Source: Hydractinia symbiolongicarpus
Taxonomy: Eukaryota; Cnidaria; Hydrozoa; Anthoathecata; Hydractiniidae
Length of the DNA stretch: 64,000 nucleotides
Assembly (NCBI RefSeq): GCF_029227915.1
Contig: NC_079886.1
Coordinates: forward strand, 3,472,001-3,536,000
Reading direction: 5' to 3'
A program made the position numbers and the translations under genes. Below, one piece after another: positions 39,932 to 52,234 of the stretch. Positions within the stretch are counted from its first letter, which is position 1. Each line of letters opens with the position of its first letter. Below the pieces are notes generated by a model. That model worked only from the letters and a program-made list of their open reading frames with translations. It was not told the DNA's origin and searched no databases.

Positions 39932-40677
39932 TATCGCACGCTGAAGAAATTGAGACAGTTTCAAAAACTACATTTCATTGACTTTCTAACGGTGTCAGCC
40001 CGTTTGAGTTATAACAGTTGGGTCACATTTTCGTACCAAGATGTATTTAGCGATATTTTTCTGATATTACTATGTTGCATCGCTTTTAACAGTGAAACAA
40101 TTGACTGTGAGACTTAATTGAACTGATTTTGGACTGTGACCTTACAAATGTGATGAATGAGACAATTGGACCCCATGAAATAACATTCTTCTTAAATTGG
40201 CATGATTGCCGGAACTCAGCGGTTAAACTGGGCCCTGTGGTAGCGCTTCATTTATAAATGTAGATATATAAGTCATTTTTTACTGTGGGACCAATCCTAG
40301 CCGTTATCGCACGCCGAAGAAGTTGAGACATTTTCGAAAACTAAATTTCATTGATTTTCTAACGGTATCAGTCTGTTTCTGTTAGAACGGTTGCGTCACA
40401 TATTTGTACCAACATGTGTTTAGCGAAATTTTTCTGATATTACTAGGTTGTATCGCTTTTAACAGTGAAACGATTGACTGTGGGACTTACTTGAACTGAT
40501 TTTGGACTTTAACTTTATAAATGTGATAATTGAAACAATTGGACTCCATGCGATCACATTCTTCTTAATTCGGCATGATTGACGGAACTCAGCGATTACA
40601 CTGGGCGCTGTGGTAGCGCTTCATTTAAAAATGTAGATATGTAAGTCATTTTTTACTGTGGGACCAATCCTAGCCGT
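39932..40677. repeat. Remainder of the copy of part 2
   Basis: Starts are 39932 and 40305, matching 36270 and 36643 at 3662 bp with the same rare marks (CCAAGATGTATT, GGGCCCTG, GCGATCACATTC). Confidence 0.88.
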
Positions 40678-42915
40678 CATCGCATGCTGAAGAAATTGAG
40701 ACAGTTTCAAAAACTACATTTCATTGACTTTCTAACGGTATCAGTCCGTTTCTGTTACAACGGTTGCGTCACATATTCGTACCAACATGTGTTTAGTGAT
40801 ATTTTTCTGATATTACTAGGTTGTTTCGCTTTTAACAGTAAAACGATTGACTGTGGGGCTTAATTGAACTGATTTTGGACTTTAACTTTATAAGTGTGAT
40901 AATTGAGACAATTGGACTCCATGCAATAACATTCTTCTTAAATTGGCATGATTGACGGACCTCACGAATTACACTGTGCGCTGTGGTAGCGCTTAATTTA
41001 AAAATGTAGATATGTAAGACATTTTTTACTGAGGGACCAATCCTAGGCGCTATCGCACGCCGAGGAAGTTGAGACATTTTCGAAAACTACATTTCATTGA
41101 CTTTCTAACGGTGTCAGCCCGTTTGAGTTATAACAGTTGGGTCACATTTTCGTACCAACATGTATTTAGCGATATTTTTCTGATATTACTAGGTTGCATC
41201 GCTTTTAACAGTGAAACGATTGACTGTGGGACTTAAATGAACTGATTTTGGACTGTGACCTTACAAATGTGATGAATGAGACAATTGGACTCCATGAAAT
41301 AACATTTTTCTTAAATTGGCATGATTGCCGGAACTCAGCGATTACACTGGGCGATGTGGTAACGCTTTATTTAAAAATGTAGATTTATAAGACATTTTTT
41401 ACTGTGGGACCAATCCTAGCCGTTATCGCACGCCGAAGAAGTTGAGACATTTTCGAAACCTACATTTCATTGATTTTCTAACGGTATCAGTCCGTTTCAG
41501 TTAGAACGCTTGGGTCACATTTTCGTAGCAACATGTATTTAGCGATATTTTTCTGATATTACTAGGTTGCATCGCTTTTAACAGTGAAACAAATGAATGT
41601 GGGACTTAATTGAACTGATTTTGGACTTTAACTTTATAAATGCAATAATTGAGAGAATTTAACTCCAAGAAATAAAATTATTCTGAATTTGAAATGATTG
41701 CTAGAACTCAGCGATTACACTGGGCGCTGTGGTAGCGCTTCATTTAAAAGTGTAAATATATTAGTCATTTTTTACTGTGGGACCAATCTTAGCCGTTATC
41801 CCACGCTGAAGAAATAGAGACAGTTTCAAAAACTTCATTTCATTGACTTTCTAACAGTATCAGTCCGTTTCTATTACAACGGTTGCGTCACATATTCGTA
41901 CCAACATGTGTTTAGCGATATTTTTCTGATATTACTAGGTTGCATCGCTTTTAACAGTGAAACGATTGACTGTGGGACTTAAATGAACTGATTTTGGACT
42001 GTGACCTTACAAATGTGATGAATGAGACAATTGGACTCCATGAAATAACATTTTTCTTAAATTGGCATGATTGCCGGAACTCAGCGATTACACTGGGCGA
42101 TGTGGTAACGCTTTATTTAAAAATGTAGATTTATAAGACATTTTTTACTGTGGGACCAATCCTAGCCGTTATCGCACGCCGAAGAAGTTGAGACATTTTC
42201 AAAACCTACATTTCATTGATTTTCTAACGGTATCAGTCCGTTTCAGTTAGAACGCTTGGGTCACATTTTCGTAGCAACATGTATTTAGCGATATTTTTCT
42301 GATATTACTAGGTTGCATCGCTTTTAACAGTGAAACAAATGAATGTGGGACTTAATTGAACTGATTTTGGACTTTAACTTTATAAATGCAATAATTGAGA
42401 GAATTTAACTCCAAGAAATAAAATTATTCTGAATTTGAAATGATTGCTAGAACTCAGCGATTACACTGGGCGCTGTGGTAGCGCTTCATTTAAAAGTGTA
42501 AATATATTAGTCATTTTTTACTGTGGGACCAATCTTAGCCGTTATCCCACGCTGAAGAAATAGAGACAGTTTCAAAAACTTCATTTCATTGACTTTCTAA
42601 CAGTATCAGTCCGTTTCTATTACAACGGTTGCGTCACATATTCGTACCAACATGTGTTTAGCGATATTTTTCTGATATTACTAGGTTGCATCGCTTTTAA
42701 CAGTGAAACGATTGACTGTGGGACTTAATTGAACTGATTTTGGACTGTGACCTTACAAATGTGATAAATGAGACAATTGGACTCCATGAAATAACATTCT
42801 TCTTAAATTGGCATGATTGACGTAACTCAGCGAATACACTGGGCGCTGTGGTATCGCTTCATTTAATAATGTAGATAAATAAGTCACTTTTTACTGTGGG
42901 ACCAATCCTAGGCGC
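40678..42915. repeat. Monomers 111-116 with a 746-bp dimer duplication
   Basis: Starts are 40678, 41051, 41424, 41797, 42170 and 42543. 41424-42169 and 42170-42915 are a dimer repeat (offset 746) marked by GTAGCAACATG, CAAATGAATGTGGG, AAAAGTGTAAATATATTAG and GTTATCCCACG; the duplicated region starts in the rear half of 41051 (GGGCGATGTGGTAACGC). 40678 and 41051 are forerunners of types that return at 45897, 47015, 48879 and 50744 (TTGTTTCGC, TCACGAATTACACTGTGCG). The rear of 42543 differs from 41797 (GTGATAAATG, GACGTAACTCAGCGAATAC). Confidence 0.88.
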
Positions 42916-45896
42916 TATCGCACGCCGAGGAAGTTGAGACATTTTCGAAAACTACATTTCATTGACTTTCTAACGGTGTCAGCCCGTTTGAGTTATAACA
43001 GTTGGGTCACATTTTCGTACCAACATGTATTTAGCGATATTTTTCTGATATTACTAGGTTGCATCGCTTTTAACAGTGAAACGATTGACTGTGGGACTTA
43101 ATTGAACTGATTTTGGACTGTGACCTTACAAATGTGATGAATGAGACAATTGGACTCCATGAAATAACATTTTTCTTAAATTGCTTGATTGCCGGAACTC
43201 AGCGATTACACTGGGCGCTGTGGTAGGACTTCATTTAAAAATGTAGATATGTAAATCATTTTTTACTGTGGGACCAATCCTAGCCGTTATCGCACGTTTA
43301 AGAAATTGAGACAGTTTCAAAAACTACATTTCATTGACTTTCTAACGGTGTCAGCCCGTTTGAGTTATAACAGTTGGGTCACATTTTCGTACCAACATGT
43401 ATTTAGCGATATTTTTCTGATATTACTATGTTGCATCGCTTTTAACAGTGAAACGATTGACTGTGGGACTTAATTGAACTGATTTCGGACTGTGACCTTA
43501 CAAATGTGATGAATGAGACAATTGGACTCCATGAAATAACATTTTTCTTAAATTGCTTGATTGCCGGAACTCAGCGATTACACTGGGCGCTGTGGTAGGA
43601 CTTCATTTAAAAATGTAGATTTGTAAGTCATTTTTTACTGTAGGACCAATCCTAGCCGTTATCGCACGCTTAAGAAATTGAGACAGTTTCAAAAACTACA
43701 TTTCATTGACTTTCTAACGGTGTCAGCCCGTTTGAGTTATAACAGTTGGGTCACATTTTCGTACCAACATGTATTTAGCGATATTTTTCTGATATTACTA
43801 TGTTGCATCGCTTTTAACAATGAAACGATTGACTGTGGGACTTAATTGAACTGATTTCGGACTGTGACCTTACAAATGTGATGAATGAGACAATTGGACT
43901 CCATGAAATAACATTCTTCTTAAATTGGCATGATTGACGTAACTCAGCGAATACACTGGGCGCTGTGGTATCGCTTCATTTAATAATGTAGATAAATAAG
44001 TCACTTTTTACTGTGGGACCAATCCTAGGCGCTATCGCACGCCGAGGAAGTTGAGACATTTTCGAAAACTACATTTCATTGACTTTCTAACGGTGTCAGC
44101 CCGTTTGAGTTATAACAGTTGGGTCACATTTTCGTACCAACATGTATTTAGCGATATTTTTCTGATATTACTAGGTTGCATCGCTTTTAACAGTGAAACG
44201 ATTGACTGTGGGACTTAATTGAACTGATTTTGGACTGTGACCTTACAAATGTGATGAATGAGACAATTGGACTCCATGAAATAACATTTTTCTTAAATTG
44301 CTTGATTTCCGGAACTCAGCGATTACACTGGGCGCTGTGGTAGGACTTCATTTAAAAATGTAGATATGTAAGTCATTTTTTACTGTGGGACCAATCCTAG
44401 CCGTTATCGCACGCTTAATAAATTGAGACAGTTTCAAAAACTACATTTCATTGACTTTCTAACGGTGTCAGCCCGTTTGAGTTATAACAGTTGGGTCACA
44501 TTTTCGTACTAACATGTATTTAGCGATATTTTTCTGATATTACTATGTTGCATCGCTTTTAACAGTGAAACGATTGACTGTGGGACTTAATTGAACTGAT
44601 TTCGGACTGTGACCTTACAAATGTGATGAATGAGACAATTGGACTCCATGAAATAACATTTTTCTTAAATTGTTTGATTGCCGGAACTCAGCGATTACAC
44701 TGGGCGCTGTGGTAGGACTTCATTTAAAAATGTAGATATGTAAGTCATTTTTTACTGTGGGACCAATCCTAGCCGTTATCGCACGCTTAAGAAATTGAGA
44801 CAGTTTCAAAAACTACATTTCATTGACTTTCTAACGGTGTCAGCCCGTTTGAATTATAACAGTTGGGTCACATTTTCGTACCAACATGTATTTAGCGATA
44901 TTTTTCTGATATTACTATGTTGCATCGCTTTTAACAAAGAAACGATTGACTGTGGGACTTAATTGAACTGATTTCGGACTGTGACCTTACAAATGTGATG
45001 AATGAGACAATTGGACTCCATGAAATAACATTCTTCTTAAATTGGCATGATTGCCGGAACTCAGCGGTTAAACTGGGCGCTGTGGTAGCGCTTTATTTAA
45101 AGGTGTAGATATATTAGTCATTTTTAACTGTGGGACCAATCCTAGCCGTTATCGCACGCCGAAGAAGTTGAGACATTTTCGAAAACTAAATTTCATTGAT
45201 TTTCTAACGGTATCAGTCCGTTTCTGTTAGAACGCTTGGGTCACATTTTCGTACCAACATGTTTTTAGCGATATTTTTCTGATATTACTAGGTTGCAGCG
45301 CTTTTAACAGTGAAACAATTGACTGTGGGACTTAATTGAACTCATTTTGAAACTGTGACCTAACAAATGTGATGAATGAGACAATTGGACTCCATGAAAT
45401 AACATTCTCCTTAAATTGGCATGATTGCCGGTACTCAGCGATTACACTGGGCGCTGTGGTAGCGCTTTATTTAAAGGTGTAGATATATTAGTCATTTTTA
45501 ACTGTGGGACCAATCCTAGCCGTTATTGCACGCCGAAGAAGTTGAGACATTTTCGAAAACTACATTTCATTGATTTTCTAACGGTATCAGTCCGTTTCAG
45601 TTAGAACGCTTGGGTCATATTTTCGTACCAACATGTATTTAGCGATATTTTTCTGATTTTACTAGGTTGCATCGCTTTTAACAGTGAAACGATTGACTGT
45701 GGGACTTAATTGAACTGATTTTGGACTGTGACCTTACAAATGTGATAAATGAGACAATTGGACTCCATGAAATAACATTCTTCTTAAATTGGCATGATTG
45801 ACGTAACTCAGCGATTACACTGGGCGCTGTGGTATCGCTTCATTTAATAATGTAGATAAATAAGTCACTTTTTACTGTGGGTCCAATCCTAGCCGT
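42916..45896. repeat. First block with 372-bp TTGATTG / GTAGGACTT monomers
   Basis: Starts are 42916, 43288, 43660, 44033, 44405, 44777, 45150 and 45524. 42916, 43288, 44033 and 44405 carry AAATTGCTTGATT or AAATTGTTTGATT (one base shorter than AAATTGGCATGATT) together with GTGGTAGGACTTCATT. 43288-45149 returns at 52235 with a constant offset of 8947 bp. 45150 and 45524 return at 55958 and 56332 at 10808 bp (CTCATTTTGAAACTGTG, TTGCAGCGC, AAAGGTGTAGATATATTAG). Confidence 0.88.
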
Positions 45897-47014
45897 TATC
45901 GCGCGCTTAAGAAATTGAGACAGTTTCAAAAACTACATTTCATTGACTTTCTAACGGTATCAGTCCGTTTCTGTTACAACGGTTGCGTCACATATTCGTA
46001 CCAACATGTGTTTAGTGATATTTTTCTGATATTACTAGGTTGTTTCGCTTTTAACAGTAAAACGATTGACTGTGGGGCTTAATTGAACTGATTTTGGACT
46101 TTAACTTTATAAGTGTGATAATTTAGACAATTGGACTCCATGCAATAACATTCTTCTTAAATTGGCATGATTGACGGACCTCACGAATTACACTGTGCGC
46201 TGTGGTAGCGCTTAATTTAAAAATGTAGATATGTAAGACATTTTTTACTGAGGGACCAATCCTAGGCGCTATCGCACGCCGAGGAAGTTGAGACATTTTC
46301 GAAAACTACATTTCATTGACTTTCTAACGGTGTCAGCCCGTTTGAGTTATAACAGTTGGGTCACATTTTCGTACCAACATGTATTTAGCGATATTTTTCT
46401 GATATTACTAGGTTGCATCGCTTTTAACAGTGAAACGATTGACTGTGGGACTTAAATGAACTGATTTTGGACTTTAACTTTATAAATGCAATAATTGAGA
46501 GAATTGAACTCCATGAAATAACATTTTTCTTAAATTGCTTGATTGCCGGAACTCAGCGATTACACTGGGCGCTGTGGTAGGACTTCATTTAAAAATGTAG
46601 ATATGTAAGTCATTTTTTACTGTGGGACCAATCCTAGCCGTTATCGCACGCTGAAGAAATTGAGACAGTTTCAAAAACTACATTTCATTGACTTTCTTAC
46701 GGTGTCAGCCCGTTTGAGTTATAACAGTTGGGTCACATTTTCGTACCAAGATGTATTTAGCGATATTTTTCTGATATTACTATGTTGCATCGCTTTTAAC
46801 AGTGAAACAATTGACTGTGGGACTTAATTGAACTGATTTTGGACTGTGACCTTACAAATGTGATGAATGAGACAATTGGACCCCATGAAATAACATTCTT
46901 CTTAAATTGGCATGATTGCCGGAACTCAGCGGTTAAACTGGGCCCTGTGGTATCGCTTCATTTAATAATGTAGATAAATAAGTCACTTTTTACTGTGGGT
47001 CCAATCCTAGCCGT
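45897..47014. repeat. Trimer duplication, copy 1 (1118 bp)
   Basis: Starts are 45897, 46270 and 46642 (373, 372, 373). It is nearly identical to the next 1118 bp except at the rear of the third monomer, where GGTATCGCTTCATTTAATAA stands against GGTAGCGCTTCATTTATAAA. The crossover point therefore lies at about 46951, at the GGTA of the hairpin motif. Confidence 0.9.
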
Positions 47015-48132
47015 TATCGCGCGCTTAAGAAATTGAGACAGTTTCAAAAACTACATTTCATTGACTTTCTAACGGTATCAGTCCGTTTCTGTTACAACGG
47101 TTGCGTCACATATTCGTACCAACATGTGTTTAGTGATATTTTTCTGATATTACTAGGTTGTTTCGCTTTTAACAGTAAAACGATTGACTGTGGGGCTTAA
47201 TTGAACTGATTTTGGACTTTAACTTTATAAGTGTGATAATTTAGACAATTGGACTCCATGCAATAACATTCTTCTTAAATTGGCATGATTGACGGACCTC
47301 ACGAATTACACTGTGCGCTGTGGTAGCGCTTAATTTAAAAATGTAGATATGTAAGACATTTTTTACTGAGGGACCAATCCTAGGCGCTATCGCACGCCGA
47401 GGAAGTTGAGACATTTTCGAAAACTACATTTCATTGACTTTCTAACGGTGTCAGCCCGTTTGAGTTATAACAGTTGGGTCACATTTTCGTACCAACATGT
47501 ATTTAGCGATATTTTTCTGATATTACTAGGTTGCATCGCTTTTAACAGTGAAACGATTGACTGTGGGACTTAAATGAACTGATTTTGGACTTTAACTTTA
47601 TAAATGCAATAATTGAGAGAATTGAACTCCATGAAATAACATTTTTCTTAAATTGCTTGATTGCCGGAACTCAGCGATTACACTGGGCGCTGTGGTAGGA
47701 CTTCATTTAAAAATGTAGATATGTAAGTCATTTTTTACTGTGGGACCAATCCTAGCCGTTATCGCACGCTGAAGAAATTGAGACAGTTTCAAAAACTACA
47801 TTTCATTGACTTTCTTACGGTGTCAGCCCGTTTGAGTTATAACAGTTGGGTCACATTTTCGTACCAAGATGTATTTAGCGATATTTTTCTGATATTACTA
47901 TGTTGCATCGCTTTTAACAGTGAAACAATTGACTGTGGGACTTAATTGAACTGATTTTGGACTGTGACCTTACAAATGTGATGAATGAGACAATTGGACC
48001 CCATGAAATAACATTCTTCTTAAATTGGCATGATTGCCGGAACTCAGCGGTTAAACTGGGCCCTGTGGTAGCGCTTCATTTATAAATGTAGATATATAAG
48101 TCATTTTTTACTGTGGGACCAATCCTAGCCGT
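47015..48132. repeat. Trimer duplication, copy 2 (1118 bp)
   Basis: Starts are 47015, 47388 and 47760. Shared rare marks: TTATCGCGCGCTTAAG, GGTTGTTTCGC, GATAATTTAGACAATTGG, TCACGAATTACACTG, and CTTACGGTGTCAG in the third member. Confidence 0.9.
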
Positions 48133-49997
48133 TATCGCACGCCGAAGAAGTTGAGACAGTTTCAAAAACTACATTTCATTGACTTTCTAACGGTATCAGT
48201 CCGTTTCTGTTAGAACGGTTGCGTCACATATTTGTACCAACATGTGTTTAGCGAAATTTTTCTGATATTACTAGGTTGTATCGCTTTTAACAGTGAAACG
48301 ATTGACTGTGGGACTTACTTGAACTGATTTTGGACTTTAACTTTATAAATGTGATAATTGAAACAATTGGACTCCATGCGATCACATTCTTCTTAATTCG
48401 GCATGATTGACGGAACTCAGCGATTACACTGGGCGCTGTGGTAGCGCTTCATTTAAAAATGTAGATATGTAAGTCATTTTTTACTGTGGGACCAATCCTA
48501 GCCGTCATCGCATGCTGAAGAAATTGAGACAGTTTCAAAAACTACATTTCATTGACTTTCTAACGGTGTCAGCACGTTTGAGTTACAACAGTTGGGTCAC
48601 ATTTTCGTACCAACATGTATTTAGCGATATATTTCTGATTTTACTAGGTTGCATCGCTTTTAACAGTGAAACGATTGACTGTGGGACTTAATTGAACTGA
48701 TTTTGGACTGTGACCTTACAAATGTGATAAATGAGACAATTGGACTCCATGAAATAACATTCTTCTTAAATTGGCATGATTGACGTAACTCAGCGATTAC
48801 ACTGGGCGCTGTGGTATCGCTTCATTTAATAATGTAGATAAATAAGTCACTTTTTACTGTGGGTCCAATCCTAGCCGTTATCGCGCGCTTAAGAAATTGA
48901 GACAGTTTCAAAAACTACATTTCATTGACTTTCTAACGGTATCAGTCCGTTTCTGTTACAACGGTTGCGTCACATATTCGTACCAACATGTGTTTAGTGA
49001 TATTTTTCTGATATTACTAGGTTGTTTCGCTTTTAACAGTAAAACGATTGACTGTGGGGCTTAATTGAACTGATTTTGGACTTTAACTTTATAAGTGTGA
49101 TAATTGAGACAATTGGACTCCATGCAATAACATTCTTCTTAAATTGGCATGATTGACGGACCTCACGAATTACACTGTGCGCTGTGGTAGCGCTTAATTT
49201 AAAAATGTAGATATGTAAGACATTTTTTACTGAGGGACCAATCCTAGGCGCTATCGCACGCCGAGGAAGTTGAGACATTTTCGAAAACTACATTTCATTG
49301 ACTTTCTAACGGTGTCAGCCCGTTTGAGTTATAACAGTTGGGTCACATTTTCGTACCAACATGTATTTAGCGATATTTTTCTGATATTACTAGGTTGCAT
49401 CGCTTTTAACAGTGAAACGATTGACTGTGGGACTTAAATGAACTGATTTTGGACTGTGACCTTACAAATGTGATGAATGAGACAATTGGACTCCATGAAA
49501 TAACATTTTTCTTAAATTGGCATGATTGCCGGAACTCAGCGATTACACTGGGCGATGTGGTAACGCTTTATTTAAAAATGTAGATTTATAAGACATTTTT
49601 TACTGTGGGACCAATCCTAGCCGTTATCGCACGCCGAAGAAGTTGAGACATTTTCGAAACCTACATTTCATTGATTTTCTAACGGTATCAGTCCGTTTCA
49701 GTTAGAACGCTTGGGTCACATTTTCGTAGCAACATGTATTTAGCGATATTTTTCTGATATTACTAGGTTGCATCGCTTTTAACAGTGAAACAATTGACTG
49801 TGGGACTTAATTGAACTGATTTTGGACTGTGACCTTACAAATGTGATGAATGAGACAATTGGACCCCATGAAATAACATTCTTCTTAAATTGGCATGATT
49901 GCCGGAACTCAGCGGTTAAACTGGGCCCTGTGGTAGCGCTTCATTTATAAATGTAGATATATAAGTCATTTTTTACTGTGGGACCAATCCTAGCCGT
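48133..49997. repeat. Five-monomer HOR, block G, copy 1 (1865 bp)
   Basis: Starts are 48133, 48506, 48879, 49252 and 49625, all 373 bp. Rare marks: GAAGAAGTTGAGACAG, CATCGCATGCTG, GTCAGCACGTTTG, GCGATATATTTC (private to this copy), TTGTTTCGC, GGGCGATGTGGTAACGC. The rear of 49625 (CAATTGACTG, GGACCCCATG) matches 47760 and not 51490, so the true unit boundary is near 47922 / 49787. Confidence 0.92.
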
Positions 49998-51862
49998 TAT
50001 CGCACGCCGAAGAAGTTGAGACAGTTTCAAAAACTACATTTCATTGACTTTCTAACGGTATCAGTCCGTTTCTGTTAGAACGGTTGCGTCACATATTTGT
50101 ACCAACATGTGTTTAGCGAAATTTTTCTGATATTACTAGGTTGTATCGCTTTTAACAGTGAAACGATTGACTGTGGGACTTACTTGAACTGATTTTGGAC
50201 TTTAACTTTATAAATGTGATAATTGAAACAATTGGACTCCATGCGATCACATTCTTCTTAATTCGGCATGATTGACGGAACTCAGCGATTACACTGGGCG
50301 CTGTGGTAGCGCTTCATTTAAAAATGTAGATATGTAAGTCATTTTTTACTGTGGGACCAATCCTAGCCGTCATCGCATGCTGAAGAAATTGAGACAGTTT
50401 CAAAAACTACATTTCATTGACTTTCTAACGGTGTCAGCACGTTTGAGTTACAACAGTTGGGTCACATTTTCGTACCAACATGTATTTAGCGATATTTTTC
50501 TGATTTTACTAGGTTGCATCGCTTTTAACAGTGAAACGATTGACTGTGGGACTTAATTGAACTGATTTTGGACTGTGACCTTACAAATGTGATAAATGAG
50601 ACAATTGGACTCCATGAAATAACATTCTTCTTAAATTGGCATGATTGACGTAACTCAGCGATTACACTGGGCGCTGTGGTATCGCTTCATTTAATAATGT
50701 AGATAAATAAGTCACTTTTTACTGTGGGTCCAATCCTAGCCGTTATCGCGCGCTTAAGAAATTGAGACAGTTTCAAAAACTACATTTCATTGACTTTCTA
50801 ACGGTATCAGTCCGTTTCTGTTACAACGGTTGCGTCACATATTCGTACCAACATGTGTTTAGTGATATTTTTCTGATATTACTAGGTTGTTTCGCTTTTA
50901 ACAGTAAAACGATTGACTGTGGGGCTTAATTGAACTGATTTTGGACTTTAACTTTATAAGTGTGATAATTGAGACAATTGGACTCCATGCAATAACATTC
51001 TTCTTAAATTGGCATGATTGACGGACCTCACGAATTACACTGTGCGCTGTGGTAGCGCTTAATTTAAAAATGTAGATATGTAAGACATTTTTTACTGAGG
51101 GACCAATCCTAGGCGCTATCGCACGCCGAGGAAGTTGAGACATTTTCGAAAACTACATTTCATTGACTTTCTAACGGTGTCAGCCCATTTGAGTTATAAC
51201 AGTTGGGTCACATTTTCGTACCAACATGTATTTAGCGATATTTTTCTGATATTACTAGGTTGCATCGCTTTTAACAGTGAAACGATTGACTGTGGGACTT
51301 AAATGAACTGATTTTGGACTGTGACCTTACAAATGTGATGAATGAGACAATTGGACTCCATGAAATAACATTTTTCTTAAATTGGCATGATTGCCGGAAC
51401 TCAGCGATTACACTGGGCGATGTGGTAACGCTTTATTTAAAAATGTAGATTTATAAGACATTTTTTACTGTGGGACCAATCCTAGCCGTTATCGCACGCC
51501 GAAGAAGTTAAGACATTTTCGAAACCTACATTTCATTGATTTTCTAACGGTATCAGTCCGTTTCAGTTAGAACGCTTGGGTCACATTTTCGTAGCAACAT
51601 GTATTTAGCGATATTTTTCTGATATTACTAGGTTGCATCGCTTTTAACAGTGAAACAAATGAATGTGGGACTTAATTGAACTGATTTTGGACTTTAACTT
51701 TATAAATGCAATAATTGAGAGAATTTAACTCCAAGAAATAAAATTATTCTGAATTTGAAATGATTGCTAGAACTCAGCGATTACACTGGGCGCTGTGGTA
51801 GCGCTTCATTTAAAAGTGTAAATATATTAGTCATTTTTTACTGTGGGACCAATCTTAGCCGT
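49998..51862. repeat. Five-monomer HOR, block G, copy 2 (1865 bp)
   Basis: Starts are 49998, 50371, 50744, 51117 and 51490. It matches copy 1 monomer by monomer at 1865 bp with few differences (AGCCCATTTGAG at 51180 and AAGTTAAGAC at 51505 are private). The rear of 51490 is C type (CAAATGAATG), like 41424. Confidence 0.92.
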
Positions 51863-52234
51863 TATCCCACGCTGAAGAAATAGAGACAGTTTCAAAAACT
51901 TCATTTCATTGACTTTCTAACAGTATCAGTCCGTTTCTATTACAACGGTTGCGTCACATATTCGTAACAACATGTGTTTAGCGATATTTTTCTGATATTA
52001 CTAGGTTGCATCGCTTTTAACAGTGAAACGATTGACTGTGGGACTTAATTGAACTGATTTTGGACTGTGACCTTACAAATGTGATGAATGAGACAATTGG
52101 ACTCCATGAAATAACATTTTTCTTAAATTGCTTGATTGCCGGAACTCAGCGATTACACTGGGCGCTGTGGTAGGACTTCATTTAAAAATGTAGATATGTA
52201 AGTCATTTTTTACTGTGGGACCAATCCTAGCCGT
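51863..52234. repeat. Linking monomer between blocks G and H
   Basis: The front (GTTATCCCACG, TTTCTATTACAACGG) matches 41797 and 42543. The rear is the 372-bp TTGATTG / GTAGGACTT type. It is a chimera joining the two block types. Confidence 0.85.

Noticed and set aside
40832-41077. 81-codon minus-strand frame with identical translation at 49033-49278 and 50898-51143
   Set aside because: The three copies are recent duplicates of the same satellite segment, and identity continues far outside the frame. Other copies of the same monomer pair (46041, 47159) are not fully open.
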